Assembly (NCBI RefSeq): GCF_026155325.1
Contig: NZ_JAPFPW010000021.1
Location: 1 to 50,876, forward strand
Origin: Desulfobotulus pelophilus
GTDB lineage: Bacteria > Desulfobacterota > Desulfobacteria > Desulfobacterales > ASO4-4
Reading direction: 5' to 3'
Length of the DNA: 50,876 nt
Below are positions 32,482 to 45,742 of the stretch, in pieces. The position numbers were made by a program, and so were the translations under genes. Every line of letters starts with the position of its first letter. The stretch's first letter is position 1. Under the pieces are notes generated by a model. It did no database searches. It was not told the origin of the DNA and saw only the letters and a program-made list of their open reading frames with translations.

Positions 32482-33538
32482 TGAGTTGCTGCTGGACGGT
32501 GTTCAGCAAAAGGTTTTTTCCGGAGTGACGGCCTGGGTTGGCGTTGGGGGGTATTGTGTCTACGAGGGGGCGGTGGGCAATGCTGGCGGGCCAGGTGCTC
32601 CTGAGGTAAAACCTGAAACGTTGTTTGATCTTGCTTCCCTCACAAAAATTCTTGGAACGGGTCTTGTTATGATGCGTCTGGTGGCTGCCGGACTGCTGAA
32701 GCTGGAAACGCCCCTGTGGCATATTCTGCCGGAGTGGCGGGACGGTATGGACCGGGAAAAAATATCTGTCCGCCACCTTCTGGAACACAGCTCCGGTCTG
32801 CCTGCCCACAGAGCCTTTTACAGGGATCTTGCTTCTGTCCCCCCTGGTTTTCGTGAAGGAGAGAGATTGCGTCGGATCCGTTGTCTGCCCCTTGAGTCCG
32901 TGCCGGGAGAAAGGGTCTGTTACAGTGATATCGCTTACATGCTGCTGAAGAGGGCGGCGGAGATCCGGGGGGGGGAGCCTTTTGCTTCTCAGGTAATGAA
33001 AGCTTTGCCCCCGGCTGTGCGGGACGATATTTTTTTTCTTCCGGCCCGGCCCCGTTCCGGGCAGCCTGTATCTTTTGCTGCCACAGGCTTCAGCTTTGAT
33101 CGTCATTGTTTTCTCCAAGGAGAGGTGCACGACGAAAATGCTGCGGTTATGGGGGGGGTAGACGGGCAGGCCGGACTTTGGGGTACGGCCGCCGCAGTGG
33201 GGAAAGCGGGGTGTTCTCTGTTGGCTGCCTGGCAAGGAGAGGATGTATGGCTGCCGCCTTCCGTTGTGCAGAGCTTTATCTGTTGGCCGGAGGAGGGCAG
33301 GCGTCCTCCGGCCTTTGACAGGCCTTCAGGAACCTTATCTGCCTGTGGTCGCTATTTCTCACGAAAGACGGTGGGGCATCTGGGTTTTACCGGTACCTCT
33401 CTCTGGATGGATATGGAAAAAAAAATAGTGGTGGTACTTTTGAGTAACCGGGTTTACTATGGTAATTTGAATTGGAAAATACGGTCCTTTCGTCCCCGGT
33501 TCCATGATAAGGTAGTGGAAGCCCTTGGAAAGGGGTAA
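32468..33538 (+). CDS. Serine hydrolase, beta-lactamase/class C-like fold
   Basis: The protein has 356 residues with GTG 32468 as the likely start (GGAG ten bases before); ATG 32447 is possible but has a ribosome site too close. The active-site motifs are LFDLASLTKILG (S-x-x-K, Ser near residue 55), CYSDIAYMLL (Y-S-D in place of Y-A-N), and GHLGFTGTSLW (H-x-G type triad end). VRHLLEHSSGLPAH is typical of this family. It may be a DD-peptidase, esterase or amidase acting on cell wall. No signal peptide is present with this start, which suggests cytoplasmic action or a missed N-terminus. Confidence 0.75.
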   Translation: MKVLDELLLDGVQQKVFSGVTAWVGVGGYCVYEGAVGNAGGPGAPEVKPETLFDLASLTKILGTGLVMMRLVAAGLLKLETPLWHILPEWRDGMDREKISVRHLLEHSSGLPAHRAFYRDLASVPPGFREGERLRRIRCLPLESVPGERVCYSDIAYMLLKRAAEIRGGEPFASQVMKALPPAVRDDIFFLPARPRSGQPVSFAATGFSFDRHCFLQGEVHDENAAVMGGVDGQAGLWGTAAAVGKAGCSLLAAWQGEDVWLPPSVVQSFICWPEEGRRPPAFDRPSGTLSACGRYFSRKTVGHLGFTGTSLWMDMEKKIVVVLLSNRVYYGNLNWKIRSFRPRFHDKVVEALGKG

Positions 33539-34959
<1,421 letters not shown>

Positions 34960-34963
34960 TACT

Positions 34964-35815
34964 ATGTTTTCTCGTAAATTTATTCTGGTATGCTTGTTTT
35001 TTGTCCTGCTGGCCGCAACGCTTGCGTCGTTGGTTCTGAGCGGGAGACATCCCCGCCCTGCACAGGGACCGGGCGGGGTGGCCCTTACCCTTATGGGGCC
35101 TTTGCAGCATGCCGCTTCCCGGAGCATTGCGGCGCTGGGATCTGTCTGGCAGGTTTATTTTGACTGTGTCCGTCAGGCCCGGGAAAACAGGGAGCTCAGA
35201 AAAGAACTGGCCCTGGCCCGGGAGAATGAGAATTACTACCTTGAGCTTTCCATTGCCAATGAACGGCTCCGGAGTTTTCTGAATTTCAGGGAAACGCTGG
35301 ACGGTGAAGTCCTTGCCGCAGAAATTGTGGGGAAGGATCCGTCACCGTGGTTTAAAACGTTCATTGTTAACCGGGGTCGGGCAGACGGGGTTCGTGTGGG
35401 CCTGCCCGTTGTGGTACCCGAGGGCATTGTGGGTCAGGTTGTGGAGGTGACGGGAAAGTATGCCAAAGTTTTACTGATCACAGACCGCATGAGTGGCGTG
35501 GATGCTCTGGTGCAGCGTACCCGTGCCCGAGGAGTTGTGAATGGCTCCGGAGCCTCTTTCTGTTCCTTTGCCTATGCCCTGCGCCGTTATGATGTTGCGG
35601 AGGGGGATGTGGTGGTGAGTTCCGGGCTGGACGGTATCTATCCGAAGGGGCTGCGTATTGGCATGGTGGAAGCGGTTGTCAGGGGGGATGAGGGCATTTT
35701 TCAGGATGTCCGTGTCCATCCCTTTGTCGATTTTGAACGCATTGAAGAGGTGATGATTCTTCTCATAAGCCCTGCTGAGGCCATGGAAGAGGACGAAGAA
35801 GAGGACGTTGCATGA
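34964..35815 (+). CDS. mreC: Rod shape-determining protein MreC
   Basis: The protein has 283 residues. A short cytoplasmic start and one membrane helix (ILVCLFFVLLAATLASLVL) are followed by a coiled coil (about residues 65-105, RENRELRKELALARENE) and beta domains with EIVGKDPSPWFKTFIVNRG, GLPVVVPEGIVGQVVEV and GVVNGSG. MreC links the MreB filament to PBP2 in the periplasm. It begins four bases after mreB and overlaps mreD by four bases. The acidic C-terminal tail (MEEDEEEDVA) is unremarkable. Confidence 0.95.
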   Translation: MFSRKFILVCLFFVLLAATLASLVLSGRHPRPAQGPGGVALTLMGPLQHAASRSIAALGSVWQVYFDCVRQARENRELRKELALARENENYYLELSIANERLRSFLNFRETLDGEVLAAEIVGKDPSPWFKTFIVNRGRADGVRVGLPVVVPEGIVGQVVEVTGKYAKVLLITDRMSGVDALVQRTRARGVVNGSGASFCSFAYALRRYDVAEGDVVVSSGLDGIYPKGLRIGMVEAVVRGDEGIFQDVRVHPFVDFERIEEVMILLISPAEAMEEDEEEDVA

Positions 35816-36321
35816 GCCTGCTGCTGCACTATATTGTGATTTCCATGCTGACCCTTGCCATGACCGTTTTTTTTCCCGGGTACCCCTTATGCAACCCTAT
35901 GCTGGTTTATACGGTCTATCTCGGGCTGGAGTCTGATCTGTTTCAGGGGCTGGTGCTGGTGCTGGTGGCCGGGCTGGTACTGGACGGTCTGACAGGTGGT
36001 CCTTTTGGGGTCTTTATTTTTTCGTTTCTGTGGGTTTTCTGCATGGTCCGTTGGCTGGGTGGCTTTCTGCGGACCTCCAGTCCTCTGTTTTCCCTTCTTG
36101 CCGTTCTTTCAGGTGTTCTTCTTGAAAATATGTTCACGATTCTCACCCTGGCATCCGGGACCCATGCTGCGGGAGCTTTGCCTGCGGCAGGTCGTTTTCT
36201 TGTCATTCAGATGCTGAGTGCCCTGGTCTTGAGTCCTCTTCTGTTGCGTTTTTTTCGGAAAGTTCACCATTGCCTGTTTCCGGTCAAGGCGGTGGGGCCT
36301 TTGCGATCCGCATCCCTCTAG
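35812..36321 (+). CDS. mreD: Rod shape-determining protein MreD
   Basis: The protein has 169 residues and is almost wholly hydrophobic, with five or so membrane helices. GLVLDGLTGGPFGVFIFSF is the recognisable MreD core. It belongs to the elongasome in the inner membrane. Its start overlaps the mreC stop (ATGA), and mrdA follows after 15 bases. Confidence 0.88.
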   Translation: MSLLLHYIVISMLTLAMTVFFPGYPLCNPMLVYTVYLGLESDLFQGLVLVLVAGLVLDGLTGGPFGVFIFSFLWVFCMVRWLGGFLRTSSPLFSLLAVLSGVLLENMFTILTLASGTHAAGALPAAGRFLVIQMLSALVLSPLLLRFFRKVHHCLFPVKAVGPLRSASL

Positions 36322-36336
36322 TAAGAAGGAACGGTC

Positions 36337-38181
36337 ATGGCCCCCGGTATGAACTATCTGAAAAGTACGGAATCGGACGGATATCGCCGCAGGCTCATGC
36401 TTCTGTTCTGGGTGGCAGCCTTTTTTTTTCTGGTTCTTCTGGCCAGGCTTTTCTATCTGCAGATTTTCCAGGGGCATGAATATGCCCGTCTTTCAGAGAA
36501 TAACTGTATCCGTCTCCAGAGTATTCTGCCCCACAGGGGTTTGATTTATGACCGGCATGGCAGGCTTTTGGTGGATAACAGGCCGGCCTACGATCTGCTC
36601 ATTGTCCCTGGTGATGTGAAAAATATGGATGAGGTGCTGGAACGACTGGCTGCTCTGACAGGGATTGCTGCGGATGAGTTTCGGGATCGCTTGGAAAGAA
36701 ACCGGGGGCCGGGATACAGGGCCGTGCTGCTGCGTCAGGATCTGGACAGGGATGCGGTGGGCCTGATCAGTGCACGACGCTACGATCTTCCGGGAGTCCG
36801 TATTGATGCGAAGCCACGGCGCCAGTACATGTACCCCGGCCTGGGAGCCCATCTCGTGGGGTATCTGGGTGAGGTGAGCCTGCTGGAGTTGCAGCGGCCA
36901 GAAAATGCGGATCTCCGGGGAGGAGATTTTGTGGGCAAAACAGGTGTTGAGCGGGTCTACGACGGGGTTCTCCGGGGCGAGCGTGGTGGTCGGCAGGTAG
37001 AGGTTAATGCGCGTGGGCAGGTGATCCGTATTCTTCAGACCGTTCCGGCAAAACCCGGTGCCAGCCTCTACCTTGCCATGGACCGGGATCTGCAGGAAGA
37101 GACAGAAAAACTGATGGAAGGAAGGGTGGGAGCGGTGGTGGCCATGGATCCCAATAATGGTCAGGTGCTGTCCATGGTTTCCAGCCCTTCTTTTGATCAG
37201 AATCTTTTTGCAAGGGGAATCCGTTCGGACGAATGGCGGGCTCTTGTCAATAATCCCCACAGGCCCATGGAGAATAAAGTGATTCAGGGTCTCTATCCTC
37301 CGGCATCCACCTACAAGATGATTTCAGCCATAGCGGCTTTGGAAGAAGGTGTTGTGGATAGCGAAACCCGTTTTTTCTGTTCGGGCTCCATTCGGTACGG
37401 GGATCGTGAATTCCGGTGCTGGAGGAGGGGCGGCCACGGCAGTCTGAATTTAAAAGAGGCTTTGGAGCGGTCCTGTGATGTGTATTTTTATCATGTGGCC
37501 CAGCGTTTGAGCGTGGACAGGCTGGCCTGGTATGGAAGGGCTGCGGGCTTCGGGCGCAGAACCGGAGTGGATCTGGACCATGAAGAGGCGGGTCTTGTGC
37601 CTACGGCCGCCTGGAAGAGGCGGCGGACGGGGGTCCCGTGGCAGGGAGGGGAAACCCTTTCGGTTATTATTGGCCAGGGTTATAATCTGGCAACCTGCAT
37701 GCAGGCAGCTGTCATGATTGCCGCACTGGGTAATGGGGGTACCCTTTACCGGCCTCAGGTTGTGCATGAAATCCGTAAGGCCGGAGGCGGTATTCTCCGG
37801 CCATTTACACCGGAAGTGACCGGTCGCCTGCCCGTGGAAGAGGCGCACCTTGAGCTGGTACGGAGCGCCCTGCGGGATGTGGTGAGCAGCCGTTCCGGAA
37901 CGGCAAGGCGGATAAACGATCCGGAGCTGGATATTGCCGGAAAAACGGGTACGGCACAGGTTCTCAGTCGCAAAAGTGATGATGATGAAACGTCTTCCCG
38001 TCCTGGATTTGAGCCCCATGCCTGGTTTGTGGCTTTTGCACCCTATGAAAAGCCTCGCATTGCTGTAGCTGTCATTGTTGAGCACGGGGAAGGTGGGTCC
38101 ACTGTGGCAGCTCCCATCGCTGCGGATGTCATTCGCTTCTATCTGGAAAAACAGATGGCCGATGATAAGGCACTTGAATAG
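36337..38181 (+). CDS. mrdA: Penicillin-binding protein 2 (elongation transpeptidase)
   Basis: The protein has 614 residues. After an N-terminal membrane helix (about residues 24-45) comes the dimerisation/pedestal region (ILPHRGLIYDRHGRLLVDNR, GDFVGKTGVERVYDGVLRG). The transpeptidase domain follows, with the SxxK serine in YPPASTYKMISA, SCDVYFYHVA (S-x-D, as in PBP2 enzymes) and IAGKTGTAQV (K-T-G). It cross-links peptidoglycan during cylindrical growth together with RodA, encoded next. AAGAAGGA precedes the ATG. Confidence 0.95.
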   Translation: MAPGMNYLKSTESDGYRRRLMLLFWVAAFFFLVLLARLFYLQIFQGHEYARLSENNCIRLQSILPHRGLIYDRHGRLLVDNRPAYDLLIVPGDVKNMDEVLERLAALTGIAADEFRDRLERNRGPGYRAVLLRQDLDRDAVGLISARRYDLPGVRIDAKPRRQYMYPGLGAHLVGYLGEVSLLELQRPENADLRGGDFVGKTGVERVYDGVLRGERGGRQVEVNARGQVIRILQTVPAKPGASLYLAMDRDLQEETEKLMEGRVGAVVAMDPNNGQVLSMVSSPSFDQNLFARGIRSDEWRALVNNPHRPMENKVIQGLYPPASTYKMISAIAALEEGVVDSETRFFCSGSIRYGDREFRCWRRGGHGSLNLKEALERSCDVYFYHVAQRLSVDRLAWYGRAAGFGRRTGVDLDHEEAGLVPTAAWKRRRTGVPWQGGETLSVIIGQGYNLATCMQAAVMIAALGNGGTLYRPQVVHEIRKAGGGILRPFTPEVTGRLPVEEAHLELVRSALRDVVSSRSGTARRINDPELDIAGKTGTAQVLSRKSDDDETSSRPGFEPHAWFVAFAPYEKPRIAVAVIVEHGEGGSTVAAPIAADVIRFYLEKQMADDKALE

Positions 38182-38227
38182 GTAATGACAGGGGGAGCCG
38201 TTTTGACTGATGAGGTGAAAGGACCCC

Positions 38228-39331
38228 ATGTTTGATCGTAGACTGATAACATATTTTGACTGGGGGCTTCTGGCCCTGACCGTGCTTCTGGGAGGCATGG
38301 GAGTGGCCGTCCTCTACAGTGCCGTTAATGCCGGAGGCCATGTATCACAGGAAGGCCTGCTTCTGAAGCAGCTTTTGTGGTTTGCCATTGGCGGTGGGGG
38401 AATGCTCCTGTCTTTTTTTGTCAGTTATAAGAAATTCGACCAGTGGGGGCTTGTCATCTATGCGGGCTGCATTCTTCTTCTGGTGGCCGTTATGGTTTTT
38501 GGCCGTTATGGAGGAGGTGCCAGACGCTGGTTGGTTTTGGGTCCTGTTTCCGTTCAGCCTTCGGAGCTGATGAAGATAGCCATCTGTATCGTGCTGGCCC
38601 GCTATTTTGCCAGAAACTTCATGGGCCAGGGTATGGGAGTTAAGGATCTTGTACAACCATTTATACTTGTTTTAATACCGTTCATTCTTATCGTGCAGCA
38701 GCCGGATCTGGGAACAGCCCTGCTGTTGTTTGTGATTGGCGGAAGCCTGACTCTTTTTGTGGGAGTTCAAAAAAAGACCCTGCTGGGCTTTATTGCCGCA
38801 GGCATGGCTGCTGTACCCGTGGTGTGGTTGTTTTTGAAAGACTATCAGAAGCACAGGATTCTGACTTTTCTGGATCCGGGCAGGGACCCCCTGGGTACGG
38901 GTTATCATATTATACAATCCAAGATTGCCATCGGTTCAGGGCAGCTGTTTGGTAAGGGCTTTCTTGGAGGAACGCAGAATGCTCTGGATTTTCTTCCTGA
39001 ACAGCATACGGATTTCATTCTTTCTGTCCTGGCAGAAGAGTGGGGGTTTGTAGGCTGCAGTCTGCTGCTTCTTGTGTATCTGCTTTTTCTTGCGTGGAGT
39101 CTGAATGTCGCTTATCGCTGCCGGGATCCCTTTGGAACCTTTCTGGCTGTCGGTATCACAATCATGAATTTCTGGCATATTTTTATCAACATGGGAATGG
39201 TCATGGGATTGTTGCCCGTTGTGGGGGTGCCTCTTCCCATGGTAAGCTATGGCGGATCCTCAGTGGTGACGACCCTTCTGGGTGTGGGGATTCTTTTGAA
39301 TATAAGTATGCGGAGGTTTCTTTCAGACTGA
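38228..39331 (+). CDS. rodA: Peptidoglycan glycosyltransferase RodA
   Basis: The protein has 367 residues and about ten membrane helices of the SEDS family. Diagnostic segments are RWLVLGPVSVQPSELMKIAI, IVQQPDLGTALLLF, the conserved Asp region FLPEQHTDFILSVLAEEWGF, and GVPLPMVSYGGSSVV near the C-terminus. It polymerises lipid II into glycan strands as partner of PBP2. GAAAGGA lies before the ATG. It is the last gene of the mre-mrd cluster. Confidence 0.95.
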   Translation: MFDRRLITYFDWGLLALTVLLGGMGVAVLYSAVNAGGHVSQEGLLLKQLLWFAIGGGGMLLSFFVSYKKFDQWGLVIYAGCILLLVAVMVFGRYGGGARRWLVLGPVSVQPSELMKIAICIVLARYFARNFMGQGMGVKDLVQPFILVLIPFILIVQQPDLGTALLLFVIGGSLTLFVGVQKKTLLGFIAAGMAAVPVVWLFLKDYQKHRILTFLDPGRDPLGTGYHIIQSKIAIGSGQLFGKGFLGGTQNALDFLPEQHTDFILSVLAEEWGFVGCSLLLLVYLLFLAWSLNVAYRCRDPFGTFLAVGITIMNFWHIFINMGMVMGLLPVVGVPLPMVSYGGSSVVTTLLGVGILLNISMRRFLSD

Positions 39332-39712
39332 AATTTTGAGATCTCTGTCCTTTACAGAAAAGGGTGGCTTGCGGAGAAGAACCGGTCACCGTTGAAGCGA
39401 ATGAATGGCAATGGCGAAGTCTGCGGTTGTAAAATAGAATAGTTTTTTTTATATGAATGTATAGTTTTAGTTAAGAATAAAGACTGAACTCTTTAAAAAA
39501 GTTTGAAAAAGGAGGGTGAATGGCAGAATATGCTTAAAATATCAGGATTTTTTGAAAAACACTTTGACTTTTTTTGCTTTTCGGTGGTAATTAGCCCGGA
39601 TTAAGTTTATGGCTGTGCACATCGACAGATGTTCGGCAATCCGTATATCCGTCCGGTAAAGGCACAGGTAGGCAGAAAAAGGTCTGGGACGCATGAATTC
39701 TGGAGGGCATTT
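39332..39712 (+). other. A+T-rich leader region of the ATP synthase operon
   Basis: No substantial gene is present in these 381 bases. Around 39430-39560 the sequence is strongly A+T-rich. It includes a perfect ribosome site followed by a five-codon ORF (39520-39537) and a candidate promoter, both described separately. No rodA terminator was recognised. Confidence 0.5.
39564..39593 (+). promoter_or_regulatory. Candidate promoter of the ATP synthase operon
   Basis: TTGACT at 39564-39569 and TAATTA at 39588-39593 are 18 bases apart. This leaves a leader of about 110 bases before the first subunit gene. Confidence 0.5.
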
Positions 39713-40141
39713 ATGAACATCAGCGTGGACGGATCCTTAGGAATCCAGATCCTCAACTTTGTTGTGCTGATCGTTGTGCTGAACGTGGTGCTGTATAAAC
39801 CCATTCGTGGGATTCTGGCAAAACGCAGACAAACGGTGGAGGGGCTTGAGTCATCAATTTCACGGATGAGATCCGAGGGTGACGCTTGTCTTGAGGCTGT
39901 GAAGGCGGGAATCAAAGAGGCCAGAACCAGCGGTGTAAGGGAAAAAGACGCCGTCGTTGAACGTGTCAGTGCGGAGGAAAAGAAACGGATAGCTGAGATT
40001 CAGGAAGGTATCCAAAAAGACCTTGAAGCCTTCCGTGTACGTATTGCTGCGGAAGCTGAAGAGGCCAGGAAGGCCTTGACTTCCCGGGCGGATGTATTTG
40101 CTTCTGCCATAGCGGAGAAGATTCTGGGGAGGGCCATTTGA
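39713..40141 (+). CDS. ATP synthase F0 subunit b'
   Basis: The protein has 142 residues from ATG 39713 (GGAGGG seven bases before); the ORF from 39629 is too long. It has the b-subunit layout: one N-terminal membrane helix (LNFVVLIVVLNVVLYKPI) and a long charged helix from LAKRRQTVEGLE to the end, which forms the peripheral stalk. The stop is two bases ahead of a second b-type gene. Two unlike b subunits are typical of deltaproteobacteria, cyanobacteria and purple bacteria. Confidence 0.88.
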   Translation: MNISVDGSLGIQILNFVVLIVVLNVVLYKPIRGILAKRRQTVEGLESSISRMRSEGDACLEAVKAGIKEARTSGVREKDAVVERVSAEEKKRIAEIQEGIQKDLEAFRVRIAAEAEEARKALTSRADVFASAIAEKILGRAI

Positions 40142-40143
40142 TT

Positions 40144-40704
40144 ATGAAGGCAAAGAGAAGAACGCTCCTGTTTACGGGGCTGTTTTTTTTCATGGGTACA
40201 GGAGCTGCTCTGGCAGCAGGTGGTGAGTCGTGGAGTGCCATTGACACCTATCGGGTGATGAATTTTACTGCCCTGGTGCTGATTTTGTTTTTGCTTCTGA
40301 GAAAACCTGTTGCGAAATTTCTGAATAGCCGGATTCAAGGCATTGAAGTTCAGCTTGCGGAGCTGGAAGAACGGAAAGAAGCAGCTGAAAAAGAGCTGGC
40401 TGAGTACAAGCTTCAACTGGAACATATGGATCAGGAAGCGAAAACCATTCTGGAACAGTATCGCAGACAGGGAGAAGCAGCCCGGGAGCGGATACTCAAA
40501 GAGGCGGAGACTTCCGTGGCCAAAATGCGCGAGCAGGCCAGCCGCAATATTGAATATGAGTTCACCCGTGCACGGGCTTCACTACAGGCTGAAATCATGG
40601 AAAAGGCCCTGGATCGGGCAGAATCTCTGATTCAGGAAAAAATTCAGCCGGAAGACCATGAGCGTCTGACGCATGAATATCTTAAAAAGGTGGTGGCATC
40701 GTGA
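40144..40704 (+). CDS. atpF: ATP synthase F0 subunit b
   Basis: The protein has 186 residues from ATG 40144. Unlike the first b-type protein it begins with a cleavable-looking signal segment (TLLFTGLFFFMGTGAALAAG), as in other deltaproteobacterial b subunits. The membrane helix VMNFTALVLILFLLLRKPV is followed by a long charged coiled coil (QLAELEERKEAAEKELAEYK). It forms the peripheral stalk with subunit b' and delta. It overlaps atpH by four bases. Confidence 0.92.
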   Translation: MKAKRRTLLFTGLFFFMGTGAALAAGGESWSAIDTYRVMNFTALVLILFLLLRKPVAKFLNSRIQGIEVQLAELEERKEAAEKELAEYKLQLEHMDQEAKTILEQYRRQGEAARERILKEAETSVAKMREQASRNIEYEFTRARASLQAEIMEKALDRAESLIQEKIQPEDHERLTHEYLKKVVAS

Positions 40705-41252
40705 AAAATCTTGCGGTTGCAAGGCGATACGCCAAGGCTTTGCTTTTGATAGGAAAAGAGGACGGGCAGGTGGAAGCCTACAGAAATGAGCTGGCGGTTT
40801 TCTGCAAGGTTTTTCAGGAGAATGCTGGTTTGCGCCATATTCTTTCCAATCCCCTGCATGCCCGGACAGCGAGGCGGCAGATACTGGATGCGGTATTGCA
40901 AAAGCTTTCTATGTCTTCCATTACCCGGTCTTTTGTCTTGCTGCTTTTTGATAAAGGTCGGCTTGCCAGGATCATGGATGTGGAACGGTCCTACAAGGAG
41001 CTTGCCGATGAGTTTCAGAATATTGCCCGCGCGCGGATTGTCTCAGCTGTTACCCTGAGTGATACGGCTGTCACGGGCATCCGAGAAGCCCTTGTTCGGT
41101 TGACAAGCCGTGAGGTGGTCCTTGATGTGAATGAGGATCCCCGGATTATCGGTGGCATTGTCACTAAGGTCGGGGATCTGGTCTATGATGGTAGTATCAG
41201 AACCCAGTTACGGAATCTGAGAGAATCTTTTAAAAGGGGTGAAGGTATCTGA
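40701..41252 (+). CDS. atpH: ATP synthase F1 subunit delta
   Basis: The protein has 183 residues and starts at GTG 40701, which overlaps the atpF stop. [18 protein letters not shown] at the N-terminus and [20 protein letters not shown] at the C-terminus are classic delta-subunit motifs. It joins the b stalk to the F1 head. Its stop overlaps the atpA start (TGATG). Confidence 0.95.
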   Translation: MKNLAVARRYAKALLLIGKEDGQVEAYRNELAVFCKVFQENAGLRHILSNPLHARTARRQILDAVLQKLSMSSITRSFVLLLFDKGRLARIMDVERSYKELADEFQNIARARIVSAVTLSDTAVTGIREALVRLTSREVVLDVNEDPRIIGGIVTKVGDLVYDGSIRTQLRNLRESFKRGEGI

Positions 41253-42769
41253 TGGAAATCAAAGCGGAAGAAATCAGCCAGATCATCCAGGAGCAAATCA
41301 AGGATTTCGACCAGAGCGTTCAGCTCAGCGAAACCGGTGTTGTCCTGTCTGTTGGCGACGGAATTTCACGTGTGTATGGCCTTGAAAAAGCTATGGCCCT
41401 TGAACTTATTGAATTTCCGGGAAATGTGTTCGGTCTTGCCCTGAACCTTGAAGAGGACAACGTCGGGATCGCTCTTATGGGGCCGGATACTGGCATCAAG
41501 GAAGGTGATGTGGTCAAACGTACGGGACGTATTGCACAGGTTCCCGTAGGTGAAGCCCTCCTTGGTCGTGTGGTGGATACCCTTGGGCAGCCCATCGACG
41601 GTAAGGGGCCTGTTGAAAGTAAAGAATCCCGTCGCCTTGAGGTTGTGGCACCGGGTGTTGTTGACAGAAAAAGTGTTCATGAGCCCATGTATACAGGGCT
41701 GAAGGCCATCGATGCCATGATTCCCATTGGTCGTGGCCAGCGTGAGCTTATTATCGGTGACAGGCAGATCGGCAAAACGGCTGTAGCCATCGACGCCATT
41801 ATCAACCAGAAGAACAGTGGTGTTAAATGCGTTTATGTGGCCTGCGGTCAGAAACAGTCCACGGTGGCTCAGGTTGTTGCGGTTCTTGAAGAAAACGGAG
41901 CCATGGAGTATACTACTGTTGTATCCGCCTGTGCTTCTGATCCTGCTGCCCTTCAGTACCTGGCTCCCTATGCCGGGTGTGCCATGGGTGAATACTTCCG
42001 GGACAAGGGTGAGCATGCCCTGATCATTTATGACGACCTTTCCAAACAGGCGGCCGCATACCGGCAGGTTTCGCTTCTGCTGCGCCGTCCGCCGGGACGA
42101 GAAGCATTCCCCGGAGACGTTTTCTATAACCATTCCCGTCTGCTGGAACGTGCTGCCAAGCTTTCCGATGAGCTGGGTGCCGGGTCCCTTACCGCTTTGC
42201 CCATTGTTGAAACACAGCAGGGTGACGTTGCGGCATTTATTCCGACTAACGTTATTTCCATTACAGACGGTCAGATTTATCTGGAACCCAACCTGTTTTT
42301 TTCCGGTGTTCGCCCTGCGGTTAACGTGGGGATTTCTGTTTCAAGGGTGGGGGGGTCTGCCCAGGATAAAGCCATGAAGCAGGTAGCTGGAACTCTGCGC
42401 CTTGATCTGGCCCAGTACCGCGAGCTTGAGGCATTTGCTGCTTTCGGCTCAGACCTGGACGCCGCAACCCAGCGTCAGCTGACGCGTGGTGCCCGCTTGG
42501 TTGAAATTCTGAAACAGCCGCAGTTTAAGCCCCTTAAGCTGGAAAATCAGGTAGCCATCATCTACGCCGGAACAAAGGGCTATCTGGATAAGTATTCCCT
42601 TGATATGATAGCCAAATATGAAGCCGGTCTCCATGCCTTCCTGGAAACCCGGTATGCGGGCCTGATGAAGGGCATTGCCGAAGAAAAGAAACTTTCCGAT
42701 GAGTTGGAAGCGAAGCTGACCGAAGCACTCAAGGCTTACGGTGATGAATTTCAGGATACCATCAAGTAG
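41252..42769 (+). CDS. atpA: ATP synthase F1 subunit alpha
   Basis: The protein has 505 residues, the usual length. The Walker A motif is [15 protein letters not shown] (about residues 170-184). The arginine-finger region is [20 protein letters not shown], and the signature [17 protein letters not shown] is intact. It forms the catalytic hexamer with beta. G+C content and codon use are typical of the window's backbone. Confidence 0.98.
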   Translation: MEIKAEEISQIIQEQIKDFDQSVQLSETGVVLSVGDGISRVYGLEKAMALELIEFPGNVFGLALNLEEDNVGIALMGPDTGIKEGDVVKRTGRIAQVPVGEALLGRVVDTLGQPIDGKGPVESKESRRLEVVAPGVVDRKSVHEPMYTGLKAIDAMIPIGRGQRELIIGDRQIGKTAVAIDAIINQKNSGVKCVYVACGQKQSTVAQVVAVLEENGAMEYTTVVSACASDPAALQYLAPYAGCAMGEYFRDKGEHALIIYDDLSKQAAAYRQVSLLLRRPPGREAFPGDVFYNHSRLLERAAKLSDELGAGSLTALPIVETQQGDVAAFIPTNVISITDGQIYLEPNLFFSGVRPAVNVGISVSRVGGSAQDKAMKQVAGTLRLDLAQYRELEAFAAFGSDLDAATQRQLTRGARLVEILKQPQFKPLKLENQVAIIYAGTKGYLDKYSLDMIAKYEAGLHAFLETRYAGLMKGIAEEKKLSDELEAKLTEALKAYGDEFQDTIK

Positions 42770-42821
42770 GGTGTTCCCGTTTTTTTCATCAGCAAACACT
42801 GACTCGAAATAAGGTGATTTC

Positions 42822-45174
<2,353 letters not shown>

Positions 45175-45191
45175 CAGACGAAGGGGGCCTT

Positions 45192-45614
45192 ATGGCAGCC
45201 AGTATCAAGCTTGAGATCGTAACCCCCGAGCAGGTGGTGGTGGACGAAAGCGTACAGACTGTTGTCGCGCCGGGCTTTTTCGGGGAGTTCGGTGTGCTGT
45301 CCGGCCATACCTCATTTCTTACGGCGCTGAAGTTGGGTGCTTTGCGGTATGAGGATGGTTCAGGGAAAACAAGCTATGTTTTTGTCAAAGAAGGTTTTGC
45401 AGAGGTTCTGCCGGACAGGGTCACCGTGCTTGCGGAAGCCGCAGAGCGGCGGGAAAATATTGATCTTGCCCGGGCGGAAGCTGCTTATGAGCGTGCAAAA
45501 GAGCGTCTGGAGAAAAAAAGCAGTGAGGAAGCCGTGGACTTTGCCCGTGCCCGTGCTGCTCTGTCGCGTTCTGTAGGCAGGATTCGGCTGGTTTCCGGTC
45601 AGGACCCGGCCTGA
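45192..45614 (+). CDS. atpC: ATP synthase F1 subunit epsilon
   Basis: The protein has 140 residues. The N-terminal beta sandwich (IKLEIVTPEQVVVDE, GEFGVLSGHTSFLTALKLGA) is followed by a C-terminal helical hairpin (RAEAAYERAKERLEKKSSEE). It couples and can inhibit the rotor. AAGGGGG precedes the ATG. It closes the operon, and a strong terminator follows. Confidence 0.95.
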   Translation: MAASIKLEIVTPEQVVVDESVQTVVAPGFFGEFGVLSGHTSFLTALKLGALRYEDGSGKTSYVFVKEGFAEVLPDRVTVLAEAAERRENIDLARAEAAYERAKERLEKKSSEEAVDFARARAALSRSVGRIRLVSGQDPA

Positions 45615-45636
45615 AGCTTCAGAAAGTTGTTATGGG

Positions 45637-45676
45637 AAAAGGGGCAAGTCTCATCAGTGGGCTGCCCCTTTTTCTT
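45637..45676 (+). terminator. Intrinsic terminator of the ATP synthase operon
   Basis: AAAAGGGGCA at 45637-45646 pairs with TGCCCCTTTT at 45663-45672 and the T run continues (TTCTT). The loop of 16 bases is long but the stem is perfect. Confidence 0.8.
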
Positions 45677-45694
45677 GAATAAAAAGGAAAGACC

Positions 45695-45742
45695 ATGTTT
45701 CCGTGTACTGAAAAAAAAGATGCTGCCGGATGGATGCAATGA
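45695..45742 (+). CDS. Short leader ORF coupled to the GlmU-like gene
   Basis: ATG 45695 has a good ribosome site (AAAAAGGAAAGACC) and encodes the 15 residues MFPCTEKKDAAGWMQ. Its TGA (45740-45742) overlaps the ATG at 45739 of the GlmU-like gene, which itself lacks a clear ribosome site. Translational coupling or a leader-peptide control is plausible. Whether the peptide matters is unknown. Confidence 0.4.
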   Translation: MFPCTEKKDAAGWMQ

